A DNA stretch of 35,131 bases, taken from positions 1-35,131 of the forward strand of contig VMSP01000106.1 of the NCBI GenBank assembly GCA_013792135.1, written 5' to 3'. This stretch comes from Desulfocapsa sp. (GTDB taxonomy: Bacteria; Desulfobacterota; Desulfobulbia; Desulfobulbales; Desulfocapsaceae). The position numbers and the translations under genes are program-made. The stretch's first letter is position 1; the number at the start of each line of letters is the position of its first letter. The notes beneath the pieces were generated by a model. That model worked only from the letters and a program-made list of their open reading frames with translations, searched no databases and was not told the DNA's origin. Below, piece by piece: positions 16,484 through 25,494 of the stretch.

Positions 16484-16942
16484 ATGCATATTTTGGTAGA
16501 CGCCGACTCCTGTCCTGGAATTATCAAGGACATCCTCTACCGGGCAGCGGAAAGGACCAGAACCCAGATGACCCTGGTGGCTGATCGTCCACTGACGATT
16601 CCGTCATCTTCTCATATCAAAAAGATCCAGGTCCAATCAGGACTCAATGCGGCAGATATCCGGATCATTGCCTTGACGCAGCCTGGTGATCTAGTTATTA
16701 CTGATGATATTCCCTTGGCCTCGGCGGTGGTTGGCAAGGGAGCTCTAGTCCTCAGTCAACGGGGTGAGATATTGCGGGATGAAAATATCGCTGAACGGCT
16801 CTCCGCCAGAGATTTTATGACCGAACTGCGGGATAGCGGTATCAGCACCGGCGGTCCGGCACCATTGAGCCAGAAAAATCGCCAATCATTTGCCAACCAA
16901 CTGGATCGACTCCTGGTTAAGCAGACCGTCGTGCAAAAATAA
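16484..16942 (+). CDS. YaiI/YqxD family protein (DUF188, UPF0178)
   Basis: A 152-residue protein with the hallmarks of the family: VDADSCPGIIKDI at the N-terminus, ADIRIIALTQPGDLVITDDIPLA in the middle, and the GGPAPLSQKNRQSFANQLD tail. The acidic clusters (DAD, TDD) resemble a PIN-like nuclease fold, but activity has not been established from sequence. It lies 43 bases downstream of the M23 peptidase gene and ends before a small repeat element. Confidence 0.92.
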   Translation: MHILVDADSCPGIIKDILYRAAERTRTQMTLVADRPLTIPSSSHIKKIQVQSGLNAADIRIIALTQPGDLVITDDIPLASAVVGKGALVLSQRGEILRDENIAERLSARDFMTELRDSGISTGGPAPLSQKNRQSFANQLDRLLVKQTVVQK

Positions 16943-16974
16943 TTAATTCATTGTTATGTCATGAACGGCATAAC

Positions 16975-17024
16975 GGGCCGTAAAGAAATAGATAAAATTG
17001 TAATAGTTGTTTCTTAACGGCTCC
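16975..17024. repeat. 50-bp imperfect inverted repeat element, copy B
   Basis: Starts GGGCCGTAAAGAAAT and ends TTTCTTAACGGCTCC. It aligns end to end with the reverse complement of copy A (3145-3194); arms are well conserved and the middle is variable. It lies between yaiI and terC, 42 bases before the terC start, so as RNA it could form a hairpin in the terC leader. Confidence 0.7.
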
Positions 17025-17065
17025 TAAAAGGCAGACACCTTACACTCATATCAAGGAAAAATATA

Positions 17066-17827
17066 ATGGAATGGCTTGCTTCCCCTGAAATCTGGATGGC
17101 CCTTGTCACCCTGACCGCGCTTGAGATTGTCCTCGGGGTCGATAATATCATCTTCATTGCCATCTTGGTCGGCCATCTCCCCAAAAGCAAGCAGTCCAAG
17201 GGTAGAACCATTGGACTGGCCATGGCCATGCTCACCCGCATCGGACTTCTTTTTTCAATTACCTTGATCATGCGCCTGACCTATCCCTTTGTTACCATCT
17301 TTGAACACGGAATATCCGGCCGTGACCTGATCCTGATCGGCGGTGGCCTGTTTCTCCTTGCCAAAAGCACCTTGGAGATCCATGAGAGTCTTGAGGGTGT
17401 AGAACTTGAGGAGCATTCCACCCATAAAAAATATGCTTCCTTCTGGCCCACCATCGTCCAGATCATGATCCTTGATATCGTCTTCTCGCTGGACTCGGTG
17501 ATTACGGCCGTAGGACTTTCAGACCACTTGGCAATTATGGTCACAGCCATTGTCATCGCCGTTGGGGTGATGCTCTTTTTGGCTGAAACCATCTCCAACT
17601 TTGTTGAACTCCACCCGACCATCAAGGTCCTGGCCCTCAGTTTTCTGATGCTGGTGGGCATGGCTCTGATCGGTGAAGGATTTACCCTGCACATCCCAAA
17701 AGGCTATATCTATTTTGCCATGGCCTTCTCTGTTTTTGTGGAAATGCTGAACATGAGACTGCGGGCCAAGAGGATTGAACCACTGCGCCTGCGCAAATCC
17801 GTTCCCATGGATCTGGACGTCGAATAG
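17066..17827 (+). CDS. TerC-family integral membrane protein
   Basis: A 253-residue polytopic membrane protein with about seven helices. TerC marks are the acidic membrane motif LGVDNIIFIAIL near the N-terminus and its repeat counterpart DIVFSLDSVITAVG in the middle; these paired Asp residues are thought to bind metal. Family members affect tellurite resistance and manganese efflux, and some supply Mn to secreted enzymes; a Mn2+ exporter role is likely but not shown here. AAGGA precedes the ATG. The next gene begins five bases after the stop, so they are probably co-transcribed. Confidence 0.92.
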   Translation: MEWLASPEIWMALVTLTALEIVLGVDNIIFIAILVGHLPKSKQSKGRTIGLAMAMLTRIGLLFSITLIMRLTYPFVTIFEHGISGRDLILIGGGLFLLAKSTLEIHESLEGVELEEHSTHKKYASFWPTIVQIMILDIVFSLDSVITAVGLSDHLAIMVTAIVIAVGVMLFLAETISNFVELHPTIKVLALSFLMLVGMALIGEGFTLHIPKGYIYFAMAFSVFVEMLNMRLRAKRIEPLRLRKSVPMDLDVE

Positions 17828-17832
17828 CAGCC

Positions 17833-18864
17833 ATGCACTTCCATACAGTCATAGTTGGTGCAGGCCCTGGCGGTCTTGCCTGTGCCAGGATTCTTGCTGA
17901 ACACGGCATCCAGCCCCTGGTTATTGAACGAAAAAAGACCATCGGGGCCAAGGTGTGTGCCGGAGGGATTACGTGGGGGGGGCTAATCAGCCGGGTGCCG
18001 CAGGATCTTGCGGAAAAATCTTTTCCGGTGCAGCACATCATCACCCGACTCCAACAGGTACGCATCGAAGAGACGACACCCATCATCGCCACCGTCAATA
18101 GAGTCAAACTTGGCAATTATATGGCGAAATGCGCTCTGGAGGCCGGGGCCGAGATTATGACCGGCTGGCAGCTAAAGGAGATCAAAGGGCAGGCACTTAT
18201 CATTGAGCAGAAAAAAAGCAGAAAGCAACAAGAGATCACCTTTGACTACCTGGTTGGGGCAGACGGCTCAAATTCACTGGTTCGAAGGCAACTGGGACTT
18301 GTGAGTACCAGGATGGGGATCGGTATCAACTACCAGATCAGCGGCGATCTGCAGCAAATGGAATGGCATATGAATAGCCATTTTTTCAGGAACGGGTATG
18401 GATGGATCTTTCCCCATGGCGACACCGTCTCCATCGGTGCCTATCTTCCCGAGAGACTCATGCCCGCCCAGCAGTTGAAAAAGAGTCTGATTGCCTGGGC
18501 CGGGACTCAGGGATTTCCCCTTGAGAAGGAACAGGCCAAGGCCGGATATATTAATTATGACTATCAGGGGTGGAAATTCGGTAGAATCTTTCTCATTGGC
18601 GATGCCGCGGGTCTGGCCTCGGGGTTGACCGGTGAGGGCATTTACCCGGCCATAATTTCCGGAGAAGAGACTGCCCGCACCATCATTGACCAGGATCACA
18701 GCACTGAGGTGATGGAGAGTCTGTTCCGAAAACACCGACTGCACAGCCGTATGGTAGATTGGACGAGCGCCAGCCCCACTCTCAACAGCATTACCGGAGA
18801 GTTCGTGACTCTCGGGCTGCGATGTGGTTTAATCAGATTCAGCAAACTTGAAATGGCAGTCTAG
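17833..18864 (+). CDS. Geranylgeranyl reductase-family FAD-dependent oxidoreductase
   Basis: A 343-residue flavoprotein. The N-terminal FAD-binding motif GAGPGGLACARIL is at about 9-21, an acidic residue follows in VIERK, and the family sequence KVCAGGI comes next. The second FAD motif LIGDAAGLASGLTGEGI lies near 255-271. The overall pattern matches COG0644 proteins that reduce isoprenoid double bonds (geranylgeranyl reductases and relatives), acting at the membrane surface. The exact substrate, for example a quinone side chain, cannot be told. It starts five bases after terC and is followed after 46 bases by a small diheme cytochrome, a possible electron partner. Confidence 0.85.
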   Translation: MHFHTVIVGAGPGGLACARILAEHGIQPLVIERKKTIGAKVCAGGITWGGLISRVPQDLAEKSFPVQHIITRLQQVRIEETTPIIATVNRVKLGNYMAKCALEAGAEIMTGWQLKEIKGQALIIEQKKSRKQQEITFDYLVGADGSNSLVRRQLGLVSTRMGIGINYQISGDLQQMEWHMNSHFFRNGYGWIFPHGDTVSIGAYLPERLMPAQQLKKSLIAWAGTQGFPLEKEQAKAGYINYDYQGWKFGRIFLIGDAAGLASGLTGEGIYPAIISGEETARTIIDQDHSTEVMESLFRKHRLHSRMVDWTSASPTLNSITGEFVTLGLRCGLIRFSKLEMAV

Positions 18865-18910
18865 AATAACCCTCATTCTTCATTAACTCTTCAGCAACCA
18901 AAACTGAGCC

Positions 18911-19183
18911 ATGCTTCAGAAATCAGACAGAAAAACTAACTCCGTGCTTCTAAATATCGCCTTTATCCTCTCCTGTGGCGCCATTCTTTTTTTCCTGTTC
19001 AACGCCCCTGGAGAGACCACGGCCAAACTTCCCAAGGATCCTGATCACAGCCGATTCCAGGACATGAAGAAGAAAGAGGCAGAGAAATTCTGCATGGAAT
19101 GCCATTCTCCGGATGGAGTTTTTCCCCTTCCCGATGGCCATCCTCCCAAGTACCGCTGTCTTTTCTGCCACAAGAGAGACTGA
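18911..19183 (+). CDS. Small membrane-anchored diheme c-type cytochrome
   Basis: A 90-residue protein with one hydrophobic segment (about 12-32) acting as an uncleaved anchor or signal, then a short periplasmic tail with two heme c attachment motifs, CMECH (61-65) and CLFCH (83-87). The short spacing resembles small multiheme electron-transfer proteins. The gene lies 46 bases downstream of the flavoprotein, suggesting a shared redox role, which is inference. No good Shine-Dalgarno is visible. There is no obvious larger homologue name to assign. Confidence 0.8.
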   Translation: MLQKSDRKTNSVLLNIAFILSCGAILFFLFNAPGETTAKLPKDPDHSRFQDMKKKEAEKFCMECHSPDGVFPLPDGHPPKYRCLFCHKRD

Positions 19184-19249
19184 CAGCAAGATTCCTCAAA
19201 CTCAAGTTTCTCCTGCAAAGCAAAAGCCCTAGGGTGAACCTGGAAATTA

Positions 19250-20011
19250 TCAATCTGCGTCGAGGACCTCTCTGACGACCCGGGCCAGGCCGTCTCTCAT
19301 AACCGGCTTCATGACAAAGGCCTTGTTGCCGAGAGAAAGCGCCTCTTCCTTGCTCAGGATTGCGCTGTAGCCCGTGTACAGAATAATAGGTAAATCCGGA
19401 CGGGCAACCAGCATCTTCCGGCTGAGATCGGCACCGGTCAGATGCGGCATAGTCATGTCGGTGATCACCAAATCAAATTTCCGCGGAGCCAGCAGAAATT
19501 CTTCCAGGGCCTCGACGCTGCTGGTAAAAGCGGTAACTTTATAGCCAAGACTTTCCAGAATCGCTCGTTCCAGTTCTATGATCGTTTGCTCGTCATCCAC
19601 CACCAGAACATGTTCGTTCCCACAAGGAATTACTGCTGCAGCTTCCTTCTGGCTTATCTCTGCCTCTATCTGAGGGAGGTAGAGATGGAAGGTGGTACCG
19701 ATTCCGACTTCACTGTAGACCGTCATCTCGCCGCCCATATTCTTAACAATCCCGTGAACAAGCGATAGGCCCAGCCCGGCTCCCTCGCCTTTGACCTTGG
19801 TGGTAAAATAGGGTTCGAAAATTCTGTTCAAGACGCTTTTTTCAATGCCTTGACCGGTGTCGCTCACTTCAAGACGAACATAGTTACCTGGCTGCAAAGC
19901 GATCTTATTCTGCAATTCTCCGGACCCCAAATAGAGGGATGTCAAGGATACAGCAAGTACGCCGCCTGTCTCCCGCATGGCATGATAGGCGTTAGATAGA
20001 GGCAGCTCCAC
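19250..20011 (-). pseudogene. 5'-truncated hybrid sensor histidine kinase (ATPase plus receiver only)
   Basis: The 253-codon frame begins with GTG inside the kinase N box (SNAYHAM). It retains the rest of the HATPase_c domain, with the DTGQGI D box (51-56), FEPYFTTK F box and GAGLGLS G box. A receiver domain follows from about 133, with VVDDE and phospho-acceptor Asp185 in VITDMTMP. The sensor region and the phospho-accepting His domain are missing, and an in-frame stop lies five codons upstream of the GTG. Conservation stops abruptly at about 19995. It is most likely the remnant of a gene cut by a rearrangement. A stand-alone ATPase-receiver protein is conceivable but unlikely. Confidence 0.82.
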
Positions 20012-20200
20012 GACGAAGCCAATTCATACGGTACCCAACCCGCGCATATCAGACTGATCAACCGTCGTTACACGATGACCCCGTCTCTGACCATGAACTG
20101 GAAGATGTTAATTACCCTCGTTGCAAACACCGATGGATCGGTGACAAAAAGAGGCAAAGGACAACTGTTTTTTATTGACAGTGTTAACCATATCAGTGAT
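20012..20200. other. Unassigned sequence at the kinase truncation junction
   Basis: On the plus strand one frame is open from about 20000 to 20249 (about 83 codons; includes SYGTQPAHIRLINRRYTM and NTDGSVTKRGKG) but it has no convincing start and I do not recognise it. It may be a piece of another gene joined to the truncated kinase. It overlaps the end of the DUF2062 gene. Confidence 0.3.
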
Positions 20201-20701
20201 CTAATTCAGAAGATGCCTCTGGCTCCGTTTCTGTCTTATCTGTACAAATAGACGCAGGGAGAAGAAATAACTGGCTATAGTAAAGGGGAGCGCCAGAATA
20301 ATTCCTCCGACAACAAGAACAATCGCCGCTTCATAGCCAAGACCGACAAGAGCTTCCAGTGATTTATACAATCCAGGGTGTTGAAGCAGGATGTCCAGCA
20401 CCTCTTTTATCCGGGTCCAGGAAAGTTGATACGGGGTAAGAACATTGCCAACGATGGTGGAGAGATAATACTGAGGCACATAGGTTATTGGATTACAGAC
20501 CAGAAGACTTCCCAGCAAGGCTGCAATAGTTGAGGTTCTGGTCACAACAGTAATGAAAATAATAAGTATGGTATGTAGCGGCATGGTGGGAGTTATACCA
20601 ATAAACACACCAATGGCTACACTGACAGCCAGGGATTGAGGATCACCTTTCAGTCGCATGAATTTAAAATAATAATATTGGGCGATTCGTTTCAGATTCA
20701 T
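20201..20701 (-). CDS. DUF2062 domain membrane protein
   Basis: A 166-residue protein. The DUF2062 signature is visible: SLAVSVAIGVFIGITPTMPLHT (about 23-44), then a hydrophobic TIAALLGSLLVCNPITYVPQYY segment, and a last pair of helices from about 125. It is an inner-membrane protein of unknown function. The gene begins 15 bases after tsaD ends, on the same strand, so the two are very likely one transcript with tsaD first. Confidence 0.88.
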   Translation of the reverse strand: MNLKRIAQYYYFKFMRLKGDPQSLAVSVAIGVFIGITPTMPLHTILIIFITVVTRTSTIAALLGSLLVCNPITYVPQYYLSTIVGNVLTPYQLSWTRIKEVLDILLQHPGLYKSLEALVGLGYEAAIVLVVGGIILALPFTIASYFFSLRLFVQIRQKRSQRHLLN

Positions 20702-20716
20702 CTCTTTGTATCTTTC

Positions 20717-21805
<1,089 letters not shown>

Positions 21806-21944
21806 GGTATGATGAATTCTTTGAGGGAAAAAGTCGAATATCTCTTGGCAGAAGCAGAGCATTCAGGGTAATAAAAGTTTCTTTATCCATATGATCCTTT
21901 TTGGAAAAAAAGTCAACGTTCACCCGTATCAGGAATTTTTTGTC

Positions 21945-22973
21945 ATGGATTCATCAAAAGAAAACAGAAAAAAAGAACAGCTTGTGGATCAATATTCGCG
22001 GACGATCTCCTATCTGCGCCTTTCCATCACCGATCGCTGCAATCTGCGTTGTCTCTACTGCATGCCCTCTTCCTCTCTCGTAAAATGCGCTGATCTGCTC
22101 AGTTATGAAGAATTGATGCGGATCGTGGGTATTGCCGTTGATATGGGGATGAATAAACTGCGCCTGACCGGGGGCGAGCCTCTGGTCAGGAAAGGTGTTA
22201 TGGATTTTATCGGTAAACTTGCAGAGATAAATGGCCTGGAAGAAATCCGCCTGACCACCAACGGCGTTCTCCTCCATGAAAAGGCAAAGGATCTCTATGC
22301 TGCCGGAATCAGAAATCTCAACATCTCACTGGATAGTATGAAACGCGAGCGTTTTCAGGCCATCACCGGGTCCGATCTCTTCGATCAGGTATGGCAGGGA
22401 ATCCAGACAGCCTGCGATATGGGGTTTAATGTCAAGCTCAACATAGTGGCCATGAAGGGAATTAATGATGATGAGTTTGCTGATTTTGCGCTACTTGCGA
22501 TCCAGCGTCCCATCCAGGTACGCTTCATCGAATTTATGCCCATTGGCAATAAGGATAGTTGGGACAAAACACGGTTTATTGCTGCAGAGGAACTCAAAGA
22601 GATAATTTCGACTCTGGGAACTTTGGAACCATCTCCTGGCTCCCGGCTGGAAGGACCGGCAAGGGTCTATCGTCTGACCACTTCGGATGGTCAAACGGGC
22701 AGGATTGGTTTTATCAGCCCCATCAGCCACCACTTCTGTGACAAGTGCAATCGTTTGCGCCTGACCTCAGAGGGAAGGCTTCGAGCCTGCCTCTTGCACA
22801 GCCATGAAACCGACCTGAAAGCCTTGCTGCGCCGGGGGGGCTCGGACAGTGACATTCAGAAGGCAATCCAGCAGACCATTCTGAATAAACCCAAAGGGCA
22901 TACCCTGCAGGATGACCTGGCCGGATCCAGCCAGGTCAACTGTCAGGGCCAGATGTCACGCATCGGTGGCTAA
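21945..22973 (+). CDS. moaA: GTP 3',8-cyclase MoaA
   Basis: A 342-residue radical SAM enzyme from the ATG at 21945 (AGGAA upstream); the frame extends to an ATG at 21891 with no ribosome site. The N-terminal CNLRCLYC binds the SAM cluster and is followed by the GGEPL motif. The C-terminal cluster ligands are FCDKCNRLRLTSEG then RACLL. It makes the first molybdopterin intermediate from GTP. The classical C-terminal GG is present (the protein ends RIGG). It is divergent from tsaD and overlaps the end of pheA by 18 bases in convergent orientation. Confidence 0.96.
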   Translation: MDSSKENRKKEQLVDQYSRTISYLRLSITDRCNLRCLYCMPSSSLVKCADLLSYEELMRIVGIAVDMGMNKLRLTGGEPLVRKGVMDFIGKLAEINGLEEIRLTTNGVLLHEKAKDLYAAGIRNLNISLDSMKRERFQAITGSDLFDQVWQGIQTACDMGFNVKLNIVAMKGINDDEFADFALLAIQRPIQVRFIEFMPIGNKDSWDKTRFIAAEELKEIISTLGTLEPSPGSRLEGPARVYRLTTSDGQTGRIGFISPISHHFCDKCNRLRLTSEGRLRACLLHSHETDLKALLRRGGSDSDIQKAIQQTILNKPKGHTLQDDLAGSSQVNCQGQMSRIGG

Positions 22974-24056
22974 GCTCTCATAACAGGGATACGAGCCGAG
23001 CCATTCATAATAAGAGCAGATCTCCCTTAGGCGATCACAGCCCCTCTGGATCTTATCGTCTTCAATGTGCCCCATCATATCAAGGAAGAACTGGTACTTC
23101 CACTGTTTCCCCTTGATTGGACGAGACTCGATCTTGGCCAGATTGATATCTTCCTCCGAGAGAATCGTCAACACCTCATTCAAGGCCCCGGGGCGATCCA
23201 TGAGCCCCAGAAGCAGAGAGGTACGATCAGCGCCACTGGGCGAGGGCGAATGGTCGCCAATCACCAGGAAGCGGGTGGTGTTGCCCCGGTAATCCTCAAT
23301 ACCCTTCACCACCACCTGTAGATCATAGGTCTTGATGGCAAGAGATGAGGCAATGGCCCCGATATTAGGATTATTGGCGGCCATCTGGGCGGCAACCCCA
23401 GTGGAAAAAACCGGAAGGGTTGGCGTCTGTGGCAGGTGCTTTCGCAACCACTCTCGGCACTGGGCCAGAGGCTGGGCATGTGAGGCTACGGTCTGAATAT
23501 CCTCAATGTTGCCTGAGCGGCAGACCAGATTATGGCTGATTTCCAACAGCACCTCCCCACAGATTTTCACCTTGTACTTCATGAATGAATCAAGGGTGTT
23601 AAAGATCGAACCCTCTATAGAATTTTCCACAGGGACAATGCCATAGTGTGTCCGATTTTTCTCCACCTCGGAGAAGACATCATCGATCGACTCCATGGGC
23701 TCAAAAGTAGCGGAATGACCAAAATACTTCACCCCTGCCAGATGGGTAAAGGTGGCCTCGGGCCCCAGGTAGGCCACCGCAATCTTTTTCTGCGAGAGTC
23801 GGCAGCTGGTGATAATCTCGTTAAAGATTGAGCGCAGAGCGGTTTCGGGGAAGACACCGTTGTTCATCTGGGTCAGTCGTTCATAGATTTGCCGTTCACG
23901 CAACGGATCCCATTTGGCCCGGTTGTTCTCGTTTTTCAGCCTGCCGATATCCTTTGCACAACAAATTCTCTCCTTGAGAAGGGAGAGAATTTGATTGTCA
24001 ATGGTGTCTATCTTGTCACGCACCTGGGCAATATCCGGTTTTTTTTCAGTTGCCAT
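22956..24056 (-). CDS. pheA: Bifunctional chorismate mutase / prephenate dehydratase (P-protein)
   Basis: A 366-residue protein in three parts. Residues 1-90 are an AroQ-type chorismate mutase (VRDKIDTIDNQILSLLKER). Residues about 92-270 are the prephenate dehydratase domain, with AYLGPEATFTH and the TRF motif in NTTRFLVIG. The ACT regulatory domain follows from about 278, with LMDRPGALNEVL and the ESRP motif IESRPIKG that binds phenylalanine. It converts chorismate to phenylpyruvate and should be inhibited by phenylalanine. It is transcribed leftward, convergent with moaA and overlapping it by 18 bases. The first ATG is the natural start. Confidence 0.96.
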   Translation of the reverse strand: MATEKKPDIAQVRDKIDTIDNQILSLLKERICCAKDIGRLKNENNRAKWDPLRERQIYERLTQMNNGVFPETALRSIFNEIITSCRLSQKKIAVAYLGPEATFTHLAGVKYFGHSATFEPMESIDDVFSEVEKNRTHYGIVPVENSIEGSIFNTLDSFMKYKVKICGEVLLEISHNLVCRSGNIEDIQTVASHAQPLAQCREWLRKHLPQTPTLPVFSTGVAAQMAANNPNIGAIASSLAIKTYDLQVVVKGIEDYRGNTTRFLVIGDHSPSPSGADRTSLLLGLMDRPGALNEVLTILSEEDINLAKIESRPIKGKQWKYQFFLDMMGHIEDDKIQRGCDRLREICSYYEWLGSYPCYESLATDA

Positions 24057-24300
24057 GGCCTTTCCTCTTTATGATTGAGAAGAGCATAAGTCTTGAGTAA
24101 TGAATAGTTCAGCGAAACATTTAATTCAGAAGAAAGAATTTAGGTGAAAGAAAAAAGTATGTCAAGCTGTAAAAAGGTTGATATAAGATAGAAATCTGCG
24201 ATAAGATCAAAATCTATTCGAAAATAGATTGGCGAAAAAATAAAATCTGGTATTCCCACCTGAAACAGCAGGAAGCCATTTCCTTGAGAGCGAAATAGAC
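24057..24300. other. Spacer between divergent pheA and the DUF39 gene
   Basis: About 240 AT-rich bases. A possible rightward promoter is TTGATA near 24178 with TAAGAT 18 bases on. A small hairpin (AATCTATT with AATAGATT) lies at about 24211-24230. No SAM riboswitch or other methionine-linked element was recognised. Confidence 0.35.
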
Positions 24301-25494
24301 ATGAGCAATATCCAAAAGACATATGAAGAGATTAACGCCAGGATCAGATCTGGTGAGGCTGTGGTTGTGACCGCCGAAGAGATGGTGGACATTGTGCGGG
24401 CCAAGGGACCGGAGCAGGCTGCCCGTGAGGTCGATGTGGTAACTACCGGTACCTTCTCCCCTATGTGTTCCTCCGGTGCTTTTTTTAATTTTGGCCAGAT
24501 GACTCCCACCATCAAGGCCTCTAAGGTCTGGCTGAATAAAGTTTCATGCTATGCCGGCCTTGCGGCAGTCGACGCTTATATCGGGGCGACGGAACCGACT
24601 GAGGATGACCCGCTCAACAAGATCTATCCCGGGGAATTTCGTTACGGTGGCGGCCATGTGATTGAAGATCTTGTGGCCGGAAGAAAAGTCTTTCTTGAGG
24701 CTAAGGCCTATGGGACAGACTGTTATCTGGCCCGTAAGATGCAAAAAGAAGTGACCTTGGCTGATCTGCCTTATGCCTTATTATGTAATCCGAGAAACGC
24801 CTACCAGAATTACAACTGCGCGGTCAATCTCTCTGACAAGACCGTTTACACCTATATGGGCATGCTCAAACCACATTGTCGCAATGCCAACTTCTGCAGC
24901 GCCGGAGAATTAAGTCCCTTGCTGAACGATCCCCACTACCAGACCATAGGGATGGGAACCAGAATTTTCCTTGGAGGCGGGATCGGCTATGTCACCTGGC
25001 ATGGAAGCCAGCATAATCCAAATGTCCCGCGCACCGAAGGAGGCGTACCCCGTAAGCCAGCCGGCACGATCATGGTCCAGGGCGACCTGAAACAGATGTC
25101 CGCCAAATGGCTGCGCGGGGTCTCTATTATGGGTTATGGCAACACCATGGCTGTTGGCATTGGAGTACCAATCCCCATCCTGAACAGTAAGATGGCAGCC
25201 TACACGGGGGTCTCTGACGCGGACATCTTTACTCAGGTTATAGACTATGGTTATGACTATTCCAATGGTATAGCCCGCAACTATGGTGAAGTCAGTTACG
25301 CCCAGCTTAAATCAGGCTCCATTGAGGTAAACGGCAAACAAGTTCCTACCGCCCCGCTGTCCAGTATGGTCAAGGCCAGGGAAATTGCCGAGACATTGAA
25401 AGGATGGATCAGAGATCGTAAATTTCTGCTCAACCAACCGGCCCAGTTATTGCCTGACGCGGACATGATTGGTGGAGAAGGATCTAAAAAATAA
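24301..25494 (+). CDS. DUF39 homocysteine biosynthesis protein (COG1900)
   Basis: A 397-residue protein that looks full-length for the family. Characteristic segments are TGTFSPMCSSGAFFNFG (about 51-67), the FRYGGGHVIEDLVAG turn, and PHCRNANFCSAGELSPLL with two cysteines. Family members in methanogens and sulfate reducers assemble homocysteine from aspartate semialdehyde and a reduced sulfur source, bypassing the usual trans-sulfuration or sulfhydrylation routes. That role is taken from the family; cysteines in the expected regions are present here. Many relatives lie beside a NIL-ferredoxin gene; here the neighbour is instead larE, overlapping by 26 bases. The ferredoxin partner is not in the window. 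Confidence 0.88.
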   Translation: MSNIQKTYEEINARIRSGEAVVVTAEEMVDIVRAKGPEQAAREVDVVTTGTFSPMCSSGAFFNFGQMTPTIKASKVWLNKVSCYAGLAAVDAYIGATEPTEDDPLNKIYPGEFRYGGGHVIEDLVAGRKVFLEAKAYGTDCYLARKMQKEVTLADLPYALLCNPRNAYQNYNCAVNLSDKTVYTYMGMLKPHCRNANFCSAGELSPLLNDPHYQTIGMGTRIFLGGGIGYVTWHGSQHNPNVPRTEGGVPRKPAGTIMVQGDLKQMSAKWLRGVSIMGYGNTMAVGIGVPIPILNSKMAAYTGVSDADIFTQVIDYGYDYSNGIARNYGEVSYAQLKSGSIEVNGKQVPTAPLSSMVKAREIAETLKGWIRDRKFLLNQPAQLLPDADMIGGEGSKK

